Of a stretch of DNA of 64,000 nucleotides, positions 47,901 to 56,336 are shown in pieces. Position 1 is the stretch's first letter. The number at the start of each line of letters is the position of its first letter. The notes beneath the pieces are model-generated. The model was not told the origin of the DNA. It worked only from the letters and a program-made list of their open reading frames with translations, and searched no databases. Made by a program: the position numbers and the translations under genes. Origin of the DNA: Streptomyces avidinii (GTDB taxonomy: Bacteria > Actinomycetota > Actinomycetes > Streptomycetales > Streptomycetaceae); contig NZ_BMVL01000003.1 in NCBI RefSeq assembly GCF_014650695.1, forward strand, positions 124,001 to 188,000. The letters run 5' to 3'.

Positions 47901-48902
47901 GCCGGCCACCCGCCGCAGTACGAGGAGACCGAACTGGGCGCGCCCGTCTACGGCATCTCCCAGACCCCGCAGGTCTCCCTCGACTTCCAGGTCTTCGAGA
48001 AGCCCGACGGCCTCACCTTCAACTGGGACTTCCTGCCCGCCGTCTACCCCGACGGGCTCATCGACGCCATGTTCGAGGAGTTCACCGGCCTGCTGGAGGC
48101 CCTCGGCGAGGACGAGGTCTGGGAGCGCCACTCCCCGCCGCCCGGCGAAGAGAGCGCCGCCCCCGGAAAGGCGGAGGAGCGCGACACCGGTGACGCCTGG
48201 GAGCGGTACTGGGCCGGGATCCGGCGCACGGGCCGTGGCGGCGACGTCATCTGGGACGCCGACAGCGGCGAGGAGTTCCACTGGCTCCTGGGCCAGGCGC
48301 AGCGCCACTTCCGCAGCGGCCTGCCGGTCATCGACCTGGGCTGCGGCAACGGCCGCTACAGCCGCGAACTCGCCCCGCACTACCCCTCGGTCGTGGGCGT
48401 CGACGTATCGGCCAGCGCCATCGAGCACGCCAGGCGCGAGGCCGAGGGCGTGCCGAACGTGGACTACCTGGCCATCGACATGACCGACGCCGAGCAGGCC
48501 GCCGTCCTGGGGGAGGGGCCGTACAACATCTTCGTCCGCGGTGTCTTCCACGTCCTGGACAGCGAGGCCCGGGCCCGACTCGCCGCCGTCGCGGACCGCC
48601 TGCTCGGCAGCGAGGGCACGCTGATCGTCCACGAGCCCGACTACTCCAGCAACTCCTTCGGCTACCTCGGCTTCGTCGGCGGCAAGCGCGGCCGCGCCGA
48701 GGACCTCGTGGGCCCGCTGGAGGCGGCCGGTGTCCGGCACTCGCACCGCTTCACCCGGCCCGAACTGGCCGAGGCGTTCGGCGCGGACGACTGGGAGGTC
48801 GTGGAGGACGAGGCGATAGAACTGCACGCGATCGACCCCCAGTCGGACTCCGACGCCCTGCGGCTGCCCGGCTACTACGCGGTGCTGCGCCGCAGGCGCT
48901 GA
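44964..48902 (+). CDS. NRPS A-PCP-Cy-methyltransferase protein, probable starter module
   Basis: A 1312-residue protein. The A domain (about 20-520) has LIYTSGSTGTPKAVLERHGA at about 162. Its pocket reads GFAVQIMEW, so the amine-binding Asp is replaced by Ala; this predicts a carboxylic acid without an alpha-amine. The PCP has FFELGGHSLLAFQL (Ser about 562). The next domain begins FPLTESQQALWIGRGG and has DFLVADAWS (about 760-768), the DxxxxDxxS motif of heterocyclization domains, not HHxxxDG. The C-terminal class I methyltransferase (about 1075-1310) has VIDLGCGNGRYSREL. It probably loads an indole acid, cyclises with Ser/Thr/Cys-type residues, and methylates O or N. Confidence 0.93.
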   Translation: MTTALVDFNRSDAAFPATGYPELLAEQAARTPRATALAQGDRSWTYAELEAATNRLAHALIARGAAAGTRVGLCYPRSAEYVIGSLAVLKTGAAIVALDPVNPDDRLAAMIADAAPLLVLTPADLGRRIPEDVPRAEVATAGQGQPDTAPATVTGPDTVSHLIYTSGSTGTPKAVLERHGALTNLVHWTTRAYGVRPGDRASWMSTPGFAVQIMEWLAYLPAGAAIHIPEAGQAQTPEQIRDWLVGEGITHTMLVAALAEPAWGLDWPADTALRILVTTAERVHSWPPVDTPFRVVMTYGTTETTNVLSCLDLGAGIDFTSQATSDEVRATRQVPVGVPIANLRVHLLDEDGSPVPEGEVGRLHVSGAGVAAGYHGRPELTAAKFHPNFVADDPHPVLYDTGDLARRREDGAVELLGRSDSQVKIRGFRVELGEVETHIARLDDIAEAVVVTQERGPGDKRLIAYVSPAGAAEPDSAAVRADVARTLPYYMVPATVVVLPVLPRLPNGKVDRRSLPEPPEGRDAVGAGYEAPRNEVEDGLSRLWAEAFRTDGVGIHDNFFELGGHSLLAFQLIDEIRRRYSVELSLSDLSTCPTVAELATLVTTERTGGRGSFGGLPAIVPDPAARFEPFPLTESQQALWIGRGGLVELGNVGCHGYFEWESEQLDVARFEGAWRRLVERHDALRTRVLPDGTQQVFEEIPAYEIPVTDFGGLDEETRATELAALRERLSHQVLDADSWPLFDVRISLLGGGRARIHLCLDFLVADAWSYFQVLIPDLVTYYVEPGAELAPLELTFRDYVLAVGNSLRDSELYRRSEWYWRDRLATLPPAPELPERPADAPELPVRFERRSHVVAPELWTRIQERAHAREVTPSGVLAAAYAEVLGRAAGQARFTINFPLFNRLPLHPQVNALLADTTTTLLLAVEQTDSTFAGRAQAVQRRLWADLEHRYFSGVQVLRELTKLRGSLAPAMPVVMTSLAGHPPQYEETELGAPVYGISQTPQVSLDFQVFEKPDGLTFNWDFLPAVYPDGLIDAMFEEFTGLLEALGEDEVWERHSPPPGEESAAPGKAEERDTGDAWERYWAGIRRTGRGGDVIWDADSGEEFHWLLGQAQRHFRSGLPVIDLGCGNGRYSRELAPHYPSVVGVDVSASAIEHARREAEGVPNVDYLAIDMTDAEQAAVLGEGPYNIFVRGVFHVLDSEARARLAAVADRLLGSEGTLIVHEPDYSSNSFGYLGFVGGKRGRAEDLVGPLEAAGVRHSHRFTRPELAEAFGADDWEVVEDEAIELHAIDPQSDSDALRLPGYYAVLRRRR

Positions 48903-49561
48903 TGGCGGGTACCGCACCGGCCGGTCTCGCGCTGGCCGGGCCGACCGGAGCGGTGCTGGCCGAGGCCGGGGACGTACGGGAGCTGCTGACCCGTACCGAA
49001 CTGGACCGGGCCGGCGCCCTCCGGTCGGCCGGCGACCGGGACGACTTCCTGGCCGCGCACGCACTGGTCCGGCTCTGCGCCGGGCGGCTCCTGGGCCGCC
49101 CGGCGCAGAGCCTCACCGTCGTTCAGAGCTGTGGGAGCTGCGACCGGCCGCACGGCAGGCCGCGGCTCGTCGAGGCGCCCGGTACCGGCGTCAGCCTCGC
49201 CCACGCCCGGGGCTGGGTCGCAGCCGCCGCGGCCCACGGCCCCGTCGGCGTGGATGTGGAGACGCTCGACGGCCACCCGCTGGACCAGCGGGTGGCCGAG
49301 GCCGTCTGCAGCGAGAAGGAACTGGCCGCCCTACGGGCGGACGACGACCCGCAGCGCGCCTTCCTGCGCCAGTGGGTACGAAAGGAGTCCCTGGTCAAGG
49401 TCGGGGCGGCCACGCTCGACGCGGCGGCCGGCCTCGACCTTCCTGTGTACGGGCAGGAGCCGCCCCGCTGGCGCGGCTGGCGACTGCTGGACTGGGGCGG
49501 TGAGCGGGCCGTCGGATGCGTGGCGGCCCGCGAGGAGATGCGGCTGCGGCTGCTCGGCTGA
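48902..49561 (+). CDS. Sfp-type 4'-phosphopantetheinyl transferase
   Basis: A 219-residue PPTase with GVSLAHARGWVAAAAAHGPV, the magnesium-binding GVDVETLDGHPL (about 118-129) and the catalytic QWVRKESLVKVGAATLD (about 158-174). It transfers the phosphopantetheine arm from CoA to carrier-protein serines, activating the PCP domains encoded around it. Its ATG overlaps the stop of the NRPS gene (TGATG). Confidence 0.94.
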   Translation: MAGTAPAGLALAGPTGAVLAEAGDVRELLTRTELDRAGALRSAGDRDDFLAAHALVRLCAGRLLGRPAQSLTVVQSCGSCDRPHGRPRLVEAPGTGVSLAHARGWVAAAAAHGPVGVDVETLDGHPLDQRVAEAVCSEKELAALRADDDPQRAFLRQWVRKESLVKVGAATLDAAAGLDLPVYGQEPPRWRGWRLLDWGGERAVGCVAAREEMRLRLLG

Positions 49562-49573
49562 AAGACTGGACAC

Positions 49574-50635
49574 GTGGAACGACGTACGACCGACCGACTG
49601 CTCAGGGCGCGCGCACAGGCGATCGGGGGCGAGGTCCGGGAGGAATCGGTCGCCGCCGTCCTCGACCGGGTGCTGGCCGTGCAGGCCCAGGACCTGCCCG
49701 CGGCGGAGCTCGGACTCCGGGCGCGGGCCCGCGGACTGACCCAGGACGCGGTGCGCCGGGCCACCGACATCGAACGCACCGCCGTGCGCGGCTGGTTCAT
49801 GCGCGGCACCCTCCAGCTGGTGCCGGCCGCCGACGCCCGGTGGCTGCTCGCCCTCTTCGGCCCGGTCTACCTCGCGCTCGCCGCCCGGCGGCTGCGCGAA
49901 CTAGGCCTCGATGCATCCCTGTGCACGCGTTCCGAGCGGCTCATCACCGAAGCGATCGACGGTGAGGGGCCGTTGACGCGCGGCCAGCTCACCGACCGGC
50001 TCACCACCCTCGGGGTGGAACCCAAGGGGCAGTCCGCCTTCCACCTGATCCGCCGCGCCGCACTGGCCGGCCGCATCTGCCACGGACCGCAGCGGGGCGG
50101 CGATGCCACCTTCGTCCTCCTCGACGACTGGCTGCCCGCCACCGGCCCGGTGCCCTTCGCCGGAGCCGCCGCCGAACGCGAACTCGCGCGCCGCTACCGC
50201 ACCGCGTACGGCCCCTCCGACGCCCTGGACTTCGTCCACTGGTCGGGGCTGAAGGCCACCACGGGCAAGAACGCGTGGGCCGCCGTACGGGACACCGGGC
50301 CCGAGCCGGTGCCCAGCCCCGCGGAACCCGACGTACGCCTGCTGCCGGCCTACGACAACTACCTCGTCGGCTACCGCAGCCGGGACCTGTCCGTGCCCGC
50401 CGAACACGAACGCCGGGTGTGGCCCGGCGGCGGGCAGATCCGGGCCACCGTGCTGGTCGACGGCCTGGCCGTCGGCACCTGGTCGGGCGGCCGCCGCGGG
50501 ACGCCGGTGACGGTCGAGCCCTTCCCCGGGACCGAGCCCCACAGCCCCGCCGTGGCCGCCGGAATCGCCCGCGAGAGCGCCGACATCGCACGGTTCTCCA
50601 GTGGAACTCATCGCCTGTCTACAAGCGGTCTATAG
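49574..50635 (+). CDS. winged-helix (HTH_42) protein, AlkZ-like DNA glycosylase candidate
   Basis: A 353-residue protein of the DUF1006/HTH_42 family. Near the N-terminus VLAVQAQDLPAAELGLRARA (about 34-53) has the Gln-x-Gln motif (QAQ) that in AlkZ-type DNA glycosylases contacts the alkylated base. The region RTAVRGWFMRGTLQLVPAAD (about 71-90) and tandem winged helices follow. AlkZ and relatives repair DNA crosslinks or bulky adducts, and some sit in clusters as self-resistance genes. Inside this NRPS cluster it may protect the producer, or be a bystander. GTG 49574 is 13 bases after the PPTase stop. Confidence 0.85.
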   Translation: MERRTTDRLLRARAQAIGGEVREESVAAVLDRVLAVQAQDLPAAELGLRARARGLTQDAVRRATDIERTAVRGWFMRGTLQLVPAADARWLLALFGPVYLALAARRLRELGLDASLCTRSERLITEAIDGEGPLTRGQLTDRLTTLGVEPKGQSAFHLIRRAALAGRICHGPQRGGDATFVLLDDWLPATGPVPFAGAAAERELARRYRTAYGPSDALDFVHWSGLKATTGKNAWAAVRDTGPEPVPSPAEPDVRLLPAYDNYLVGYRSRDLSVPAEHERRVWPGGGQIRATVLVDGLAVGTWSGGRRGTPVTVEPFPGTEPHSPAVAAGIARESADIARFSSGTHRLSTSGL

Positions 50636-50724
50636 TCCCGGAATTCATAACCGGCCCCTAACTCCGGGTCCCTAGCTTGAGTGCCGTCCGACAATTCCGT
50701 ACCCAATCAGAAAAGGGCGTCGAC

Positions 50725-51999
50725 ATGGCACTCGGTCGGCATTCCGATTTCAATCGCCTGTGGTTCGGGCAGACCGTCAGCAACTTCGGCGACAAGATCT
50801 CCCTTCTCGCACTGCCGACCCTCGCGGTCGTGGTGCTGGACGGCGGAGCCTTGGAGGTCGGCGTGCTCGGCGCGCTGCGCTTCCTCCCGTTCCTGCTGCT
50901 CGCCCCGTTCGCGGGGCTCGTGGCCGACCGGGTCTCGCGGCGCACCGTCATGATCGTCGCCGACCTGGGCCGCTTCCTGGCCCTCGGCACGATTCCGCTG
51001 GCATTCGCCCTCGATTCCGTCAGCATGACCCACGTCTACATCGTGGCCGCCCTCACCGGTATCCTCACCACCTTCTTCGAGGTCTCCTACCAGTCCTGGC
51101 TGCCCCAGCTCATCGGCACCGAGAACCTCATCGAAGGCAATACGAAACTCCAGATCAGCCGCAGTGTTGCGGAGGCAGTCGGGGCCGGCGCCGGTGGCGC
51201 ACTCATCCAGCTCCTCGGCGCCGCCCGTGCCATCACCGCCGACGCATTCACCTTCCTCATCTCGCTGCTCGCCCTCCTCGTCATCCGTCACCGGGACGTG
51301 CGCGAGCGGACCGAGGAGCGGAAGGCCTCCGCCAAGGCGGAGATGAAGGAGGGCATGAAGACCCTCTTCGGCAACCCGGTCCTGCGCGGCCTGTTCACCG
51401 CCAACGTCGTGGTCAACCTCGGTGCCGCGATGGGTGACGCCCTCCTGATCGTCTACGCCTACAAGGTGCTGGACCTCAGCCCCGGCCAGGTCGGCATCGC
51501 CTTCGCCGTCATGTCGGTCTTCGTCATCGTCGGCGCCGTGCTCTCCGAGGTGGTCTCCAAGAGCCTCTCCGTGGGCCGCCTCCTGGTGATCACCGCGGTC
51601 GTCCTCGGCGCCGGCTACATCCTGATCCCGACGGGCGGCGCGGTCGGCGGCTTCGTCGGACTGATCGTGGTCCAGGCCGTCATCGGCTTCGTCTCGCCGA
51701 TGTTCGACATCCACGTCCTCAGCCTCGTCCAGGGGGTCACCCCGAACGAGCAGATGGGCCGCGTCAGCGGCACCGCGCTCTCCGCGGTCTACGGCGCCCT
51801 GTCCCTCGGCTACTTCGCCGGCGGGGCGCTCGGCGAGGGCATCGGTCTGACCGGCGGCCTCGCGGTGGCCGGCGCCGTCACCATCGTCGGCGGCCTGACC
51901 CTGCTGGGCGGCCCGGTGTCCAAGATCAAGGAAATGCCCGTCGGCGACAGCGCCGGCGACCAGGCCCCGGCCGCGGACGAGGCCAGGATCACTGCCTGA
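50725..51999 (+). CDS. MFS transporter, probable peptide exporter
   Basis: A 424-residue major facilitator with about 12 helices. It starts ALGRHSDFNRLWFGQTVSNF (typical of the enterobactin-exporter-like MFS_3 group) and has the loop-2 motif GLVADRVSRRTVMIVADLGR (about 72-91). It also has SYQSWLPQLIGTENLIEGNT and the C-terminal half QGVTPNEQMGRVSGTALSAV. It probably exports the product of the cluster and gives resistance. ATG 50725 follows AGAAAAGGG. An 89-base gap upstream may contain its own promoter. Confidence 0.9.
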   Translation: MALGRHSDFNRLWFGQTVSNFGDKISLLALPTLAVVVLDGGALEVGVLGALRFLPFLLLAPFAGLVADRVSRRTVMIVADLGRFLALGTIPLAFALDSVSMTHVYIVAALTGILTTFFEVSYQSWLPQLIGTENLIEGNTKLQISRSVAEAVGAGAGGALIQLLGAARAITADAFTFLISLLALLVIRHRDVRERTEERKASAKAEMKEGMKTLFGNPVLRGLFTANVVVNLGAAMGDALLIVYAYKVLDLSPGQVGIAFAVMSVFVIVGAVLSEVVSKSLSVGRLLVITAVVLGAGYILIPTGGAVGGFVGLIVVQAVIGFVSPMFDIHVLSLVQGVTPNEQMGRVSGTALSAVYGALSLGYFAGGALGEGIGLTGGLAVAGAVTIVGGLTLLGGPVSKIKEMPVGDSAGDQAPAADEARITA

Positions 52000-52078
52000 C
52001 CGGCACACCAGGGGGAGCGGGAGTGGGTGCCTGCGAACGGCGCCCACTCCGCACCGCGCCCCGCGCCCCCACCCCGTA

Positions 52079-52140
52079 CGTCCGCACCCGCACCCGCACC
52101 CGCATCCGGGTGCGCAGCCGTACCCGCACGCGCTCCCGTA
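52079..52140 (+). repeat. CGCACC-type low-complexity stretch before NRPS gene
   Basis: A run of CGCACC-like hexamers with short inverted versions occupies the 227-base gap between the transporter and the next NRPS gene. If translated in frame with the NRPS it would give an Arg-Thr repeat, which argues for the downstream GTG start. Confidence 0.55.
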
Positions 52141-52226
52141 CCACCCGAACGCCCAGCGCCGCGCACCCCGCGGCGCCACCTCGCCGTATCCCTCTCCCGA
52201 CTCCCGAAGACGCACGGAGGCTCAAG

Positions 52227-55200
52227 GTGAGCGAGTCCCTCGCCGAACGCATAGCCGCACTGCCGAAATCCCGCCGGGCACTGTTCCAGGCCCTGACCGG
52301 CCGGGGCGGCGGGCGCGCCGCCGTACGGGAGGACCCCGAGCCGGCACCCCGTGACCCCGCCGACCCGCCCGTGCTCTCCTTCGCACAGCGCCGGCTCTGG
52401 TTCATCGACCAGCTGCAGCCCGGCAGCCCCGCCTACAACGTGCCCGTGGCCACCCGCATCCGCGGCCCGCTCGACGTCCCCGCCCTGCACGCGGCCCTCC
52501 AGGACATCGTGGACCGCCACGAGGTGCTGCGGACCGTCTACACCTACCAGGAGGGCGCCACCGAGGCCGTGCCCCGCGTGGTGGACGGCTACCGGCTGCC
52601 CCTGCCGCTGACCGAACTCCCCGACGAGGCGGCGGCCCGGCCGTTCTACGACGCCGACGCGGGCGCCCCCTTCGACCTGGCCGGCGCCGTCCCGCTGCGG
52701 GCCCGGCTCGGCCGGATCGGCGCCGAGGACCACGTCCTCGTCCTCAACCTGCACCACATCGTCACCGACGGCTGGTCCATGCGCGTCCTCTACACCGAAC
52801 TGGAGCGCGCCTACGCCGCCCGCACCGGTGCACCCGACGGGGCGGCGCCCCCGCTCGCCCTCCAGTACGCCGACTTCGCCACCTGGCAGCGCCGCCGCGT
52901 CAGCGGGGACCGGCTGGAGAGCCTCACCGCCTTCTGGCAGGAGGAGCTGGGCGGCGCCACCCCCGTGGACCTGCCCACCGACCGGCCCAGACCACCCGTC
53001 TTCGGCCACGCGGGCGCCTCCCGCTACATCGACCTCCCGCCCCGGCTCATCGCCCGGCTGCGGGAGTTCGGCAAGTCCGAGGGCGCCACCCTCTACATGA
53101 CGATGCTGGCCGGCTTCGCCGCCACCCTGCGCCGCTGGACCGGCCAGGAGGACATCGTCGTCGGCACCTCGGTCTCCGGCCGCGACCACCCGGCCTTCAG
53201 CGAGCTCATCGGCTTCTTCGTCAACACCCTGCCGCTGCGCATCAGAACCGGCGGCGACCCCGGCTTCGCCGAACTGGTCCGCGCCACGCGCCACACGACG
53301 CTCCAGGCGTACGCGCACCAGGAACTGCCCTTCGACCTGATCGTCGACGCCCTCGGACTGCCCCGCGACCCCAGCCGGCCGCCGCTCACCTCCGTGATGT
53401 TCCTCCTCGACGAGACCCCGGACACCGCACCGGGCCTCGCGGGCCTCGCCACCGAGCCCATCGACTTCTCCTCGCACGCCACCAAGTACGACCTGATGAT
53501 CAGCGTCCACGACACCGGCACCGCGGTCCGCGCCCTCGTGGAGTACCCCACCGCCCTGTTCGACGCCGCGACCGTGGACCGGCTCCTCGGCCACTTCCTC
53601 ACCACCCTGGAAGGGGCCGTCGACCGCCCGGACGCCCCGCTGTCCGCCCTGCCGCTGCTCACCGAGGGCGAGCGCCGGGCCGCCCTGGACCACTGGAACG
53701 CCACCCGCGCACCCTTCCCCCAGGACGCCTGCCTGCACGAACTGTTCGAGCAGCACGCCGACCGGCGCCCCGACGCGCCCGCCGTGATCCTGGGCGGACT
53801 CGGCGGCTGGAACATCACCTACCGGGAGCTGGAGGAGCGCGCCAACCGGCTCGCGCACCGACTCGCCCTGGCCGGCGCCGGCCCCGACCGGACCGTGGCC
53901 CTGTGCCTGCGCCGGGGTCCCGCACTGGTCACCGCGATCCTCGCCGTCCTCAAGGCCGGCGGGGCCTACGTCCCCCTCGACCCGGACTACCCGGCCGAGC
54001 GCCTGGCGGTGCTGCTGCGGGACTCCGCGCCGCCCATCGTCGTCTCCGACGCGGAGCTGATCGGCCGGCTGCCCGTCCCCGCCGGCACCGACCGGGTGCT
54101 CCTGGACACCGACCGGGCGGCGCTCGCCGAACTGCCCGCGACCCGGCCGGCCGTCCCCGTCACCTCCCGGGACCTGGCCTACGTCATCTTCACCTCGGGC
54201 TCCACCGGCACCCCCAAGGGCATCGCCCTGGAACACCGCGGCGTGGTCAACAACATCCTCGACCTCAACCGCTCCTACGGCATCGGGCCCGGCGACTCGG
54301 TCCTCGCCCTGTCCTCGCCCAGCTTCGACATGAGCGTCTACGAAACCCTCGGCATCCTGGCCGCGGGCGGCACGCTCGTCCTGCCCGACCCGGCCGCCGC
54401 CAAGGACCCGGCCCACTGGGCCGACCTGGTCGACCGGCACGGCGTCACCGTATGGAACTCCGCCCCCGCCCTCCTCGGCCTCCTCGCCGACCAGCTCGAA
54501 CACGCCGGCGGGCCCCGACTGCCCAAGCTGCGCACCGCGTTCCTCGGCGGCGACTGGATCCCCGTCACCCAGCCCGACCGGATCCGCGCCTTCGCGCCCG
54601 GCCTGTCCTTCGTCGCGCTCGGTGGGGCGACCGAGGCCTCCATCCACTCGGTGGAGTTCCCCGTGGGCCGGGTCGATCCGCGGTGGACGAAGCTCCCGTA
54701 CGGGCGGCCCATGGCCAACCAGTTCACCTACATCCTCGACCCGAACGACCGCCTCGTCCCCGTCGGCGTACCCGGCGAACTCCACCTCGGCGGCGTCGGA
54801 CTCGCCCGCGGCTACCTGAACCGGCCCGAGCTCACCGAGGAGAGGTTCGTCCACGTCGAACTGGAGCCCGGCCGAACCGAACGCCTCTACCGCACCGGCG
54901 ACCTGGCCCGCTACGGCGTCGACGGCACCATCGAACTCCTCGGCCGCACCGACTTCCGGATCAAGCTCAACGGCCTCCGCATCGAGCCCGGCGAGGTCGA
55001 GAGCGCGCTCCGCGAGCGCCCCGGGGTCCGCGAGGCCGTCGTCGCCGCCCGCCGCACCGCAGGCTCCGACCGGCTCGTCGGCTACGTGGTGCCCGAGGAG
55101 GGCGCCGGCCTCGACCCCGCGGCCCTGCGCACCGCCCTCGCCACCGTCCTGCCACCGCACTGCGTCCCCGCCGAACTGGTCCTGCTGGAGCGGCTGCCGC

Positions 55201-56336
55201 TGAGCCCCAACGGCAAGGTGGACCGGGGCGCCCTGCCCGACCCGCGCCCCACCGCCCCCGCACCCGCGCCCCACCGGACCACCGCCGCGCCCGAAGCCGG
55301 GGACCCCGTCGCCCTGCGGATCGCCGCCGTCTGGGCCGAGGTGCTCGGCGCGGCGGACGTCGCGCCCGACGACGACTTCTTCGCCCTCGGCGGGGACTCC
55401 TTCGCCGCCGTGCGCGCGGTCCGCGCCGTCGCCACCGCCCTCCCGGACGGCGCAGCCGCCGCCCTGCGCGTCGTCGACCTCTTCAGCAACCCGACCCCGG
55501 CCGGGCTGGCCGCCCGGACCGCCGAACTCGCGGGAACGGGAACGGGAGGAACGGGCGAGGGGGCGCAGCCCCACGGGCTGCTGCACCGGCTCACCCCCGA
55601 ACGCCCCGCCGGCACCACCTCGCTGACCCTCGTCTGCTTCCCGCACGGCGGCGGCGACGCCATCGCCTACCAGCCGCTCGCGGCCCAGCTCCCGCCGCAC
55701 ATCGAGCTCCTCGCCGTCTCCCCGCCCGGACACGACCCGCTGCGCCCCGGCCCGATGCTGCCGGTGCCCGAGTTCGCGGAACTCGCGGCCGAGGAGATCG
55801 CCCGCACCGTGCGGGGACCGTACGCGGTCTACGGCCACTGCGCCGGAGTCGTCACCGCGCTGGAGACCACCCACGTACTGGAACGGCTGGGGCAGCGCCC
55901 GATCGCCCTGGACCTGGCCGCGGCCCTCCCGGAGGAGGACCCCGAGTACGCCCTGGAGATGGAACGCGTCTCCGGCGACGACGACCTCGTCGCGTACCTG
56001 ACCACCATGGACGGCTTCGACGGCGTCCTCGACGACAGCGACCTCACCGCGGTCCTGCGGATGGTCCGCCACGACATGACCGAGGCCGCCCGCTTCTTCG
56101 CCCGTACCCCGGGCGGCTACGACCGGCCCCTGACCACCCCCCTCACCTGCATCATCGGCGACGCCGACGACGCGACCGAGGGCTACGAGAACGGCTACCG
56201 CGCCTGGGGCCGGTACGCGGCCGACGTGCGCCTCGCCGTGATCCCCGGTGGCCGCCACTACTTCGCCAAGCACCTGCCCGACCGGCTCGCCGCTCTCCTC
56301 GCCGACCTGCACCGCAACGGAGGAACCCATGTCTGA
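52227..56336 (+). CDS. NRPS C-A-PCP-TE termination module with Cys-type thioesterase
   Basis: A 1369-residue module. The C domain (about 45-470) has SFAQRRLWFIDQLQPGSPAY and an intact HHIVTDGWS (about 177-185), LCL type. The A domain (about 490-1000) has VIFTSGSTGTPKGIALEHRG; its pocket by eye is D-M-Y-N-F-G-L-I-H, in the layout with GGDWIP and GGATEASIHS seen for small or Cys/Ala/Gly-like substrates. The PCP has FFALGGDSFAAVRAV (Ser about 1055). The C-terminal TE (about 1125-1365) has VYGHCAGVVTAL, so the nucleophile is Cys 1205 instead of Ser, and GGRHYFAKH supplies His. Start GTG 52227 follows GGAGG. Confidence 0.94.
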   Translation: MSESLAERIAALPKSRRALFQALTGRGGGRAAVREDPEPAPRDPADPPVLSFAQRRLWFIDQLQPGSPAYNVPVATRIRGPLDVPALHAALQDIVDRHEVLRTVYTYQEGATEAVPRVVDGYRLPLPLTELPDEAAARPFYDADAGAPFDLAGAVPLRARLGRIGAEDHVLVLNLHHIVTDGWSMRVLYTELERAYAARTGAPDGAAPPLALQYADFATWQRRRVSGDRLESLTAFWQEELGGATPVDLPTDRPRPPVFGHAGASRYIDLPPRLIARLREFGKSEGATLYMTMLAGFAATLRRWTGQEDIVVGTSVSGRDHPAFSELIGFFVNTLPLRIRTGGDPGFAELVRATRHTTLQAYAHQELPFDLIVDALGLPRDPSRPPLTSVMFLLDETPDTAPGLAGLATEPIDFSSHATKYDLMISVHDTGTAVRALVEYPTALFDAATVDRLLGHFLTTLEGAVDRPDAPLSALPLLTEGERRAALDHWNATRAPFPQDACLHELFEQHADRRPDAPAVILGGLGGWNITYRELEERANRLAHRLALAGAGPDRTVALCLRRGPALVTAILAVLKAGGAYVPLDPDYPAERLAVLLRDSAPPIVVSDAELIGRLPVPAGTDRVLLDTDRAALAELPATRPAVPVTSRDLAYVIFTSGSTGTPKGIALEHRGVVNNILDLNRSYGIGPGDSVLALSSPSFDMSVYETLGILAAGGTLVLPDPAAAKDPAHWADLVDRHGVTVWNSAPALLGLLADQLEHAGGPRLPKLRTAFLGGDWIPVTQPDRIRAFAPGLSFVALGGATEASIHSVEFPVGRVDPRWTKLPYGRPMANQFTYILDPNDRLVPVGVPGELHLGGVGLARGYLNRPELTEERFVHVELEPGRTERLYRTGDLARYGVDGTIELLGRTDFRIKLNGLRIEPGEVESALRERPGVREAVVAARRTAGSDRLVGYVVPEEGAGLDPAALRTALATVLPPHCVPAELVLLERLPLSPNGKVDRGALPDPRPTAPAPAPHRTTAAPEAGDPVALRIAAVWAEVLGAADVAPDDDFFALGGDSFAAVRAVRAVATALPDGAAAALRVVDLFSNPTPAGLAARTAELAGTGTGGTGEGAQPHGLLHRLTPERPAGTTSLTLVCFPHGGGDAIAYQPLAAQLPPHIELLAVSPPGHDPLRPGPMLPVPEFAELAAEEIARTVRGPYAVYGHCAGVVTALETTHVLERLGQRPIALDLAAALPEEDPEYALEMERVSGDDDLVAYLTTMDGFDGVLDDSDLTAVLRMVRHDMTEAARFFARTPGGYDRPLTTPLTCIIGDADDATEGYENGYRAWGRYAADVRLAVIPGGRHYFAKHLPDRLAALLADLHRNGGTHV

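Noticed and set aside
46900..48080. Ordinary condensation domain in the 44964-48902 protein
   Set aside because: The active site is DFLVADAWS (DxxxxDxxS), not HHxxxDG, so heterocyclization is the better call.
43713..49064. 1783-codon open frame opposite the P450 and NRPS genes
   Set aside because: Composition is biased and no motif is visible, while the plus strand has complete P450, A, PCP, Cy and MT motifs.
52023..52226. In-frame upstream extension of the C-A-PCP-TE gene
   Set aside because: It would encode an Arg-Thr repeat from low-complexity DNA; the GTG at 52227 has a GGAGG box at proper distance and starts a normal NRPS N-terminus.
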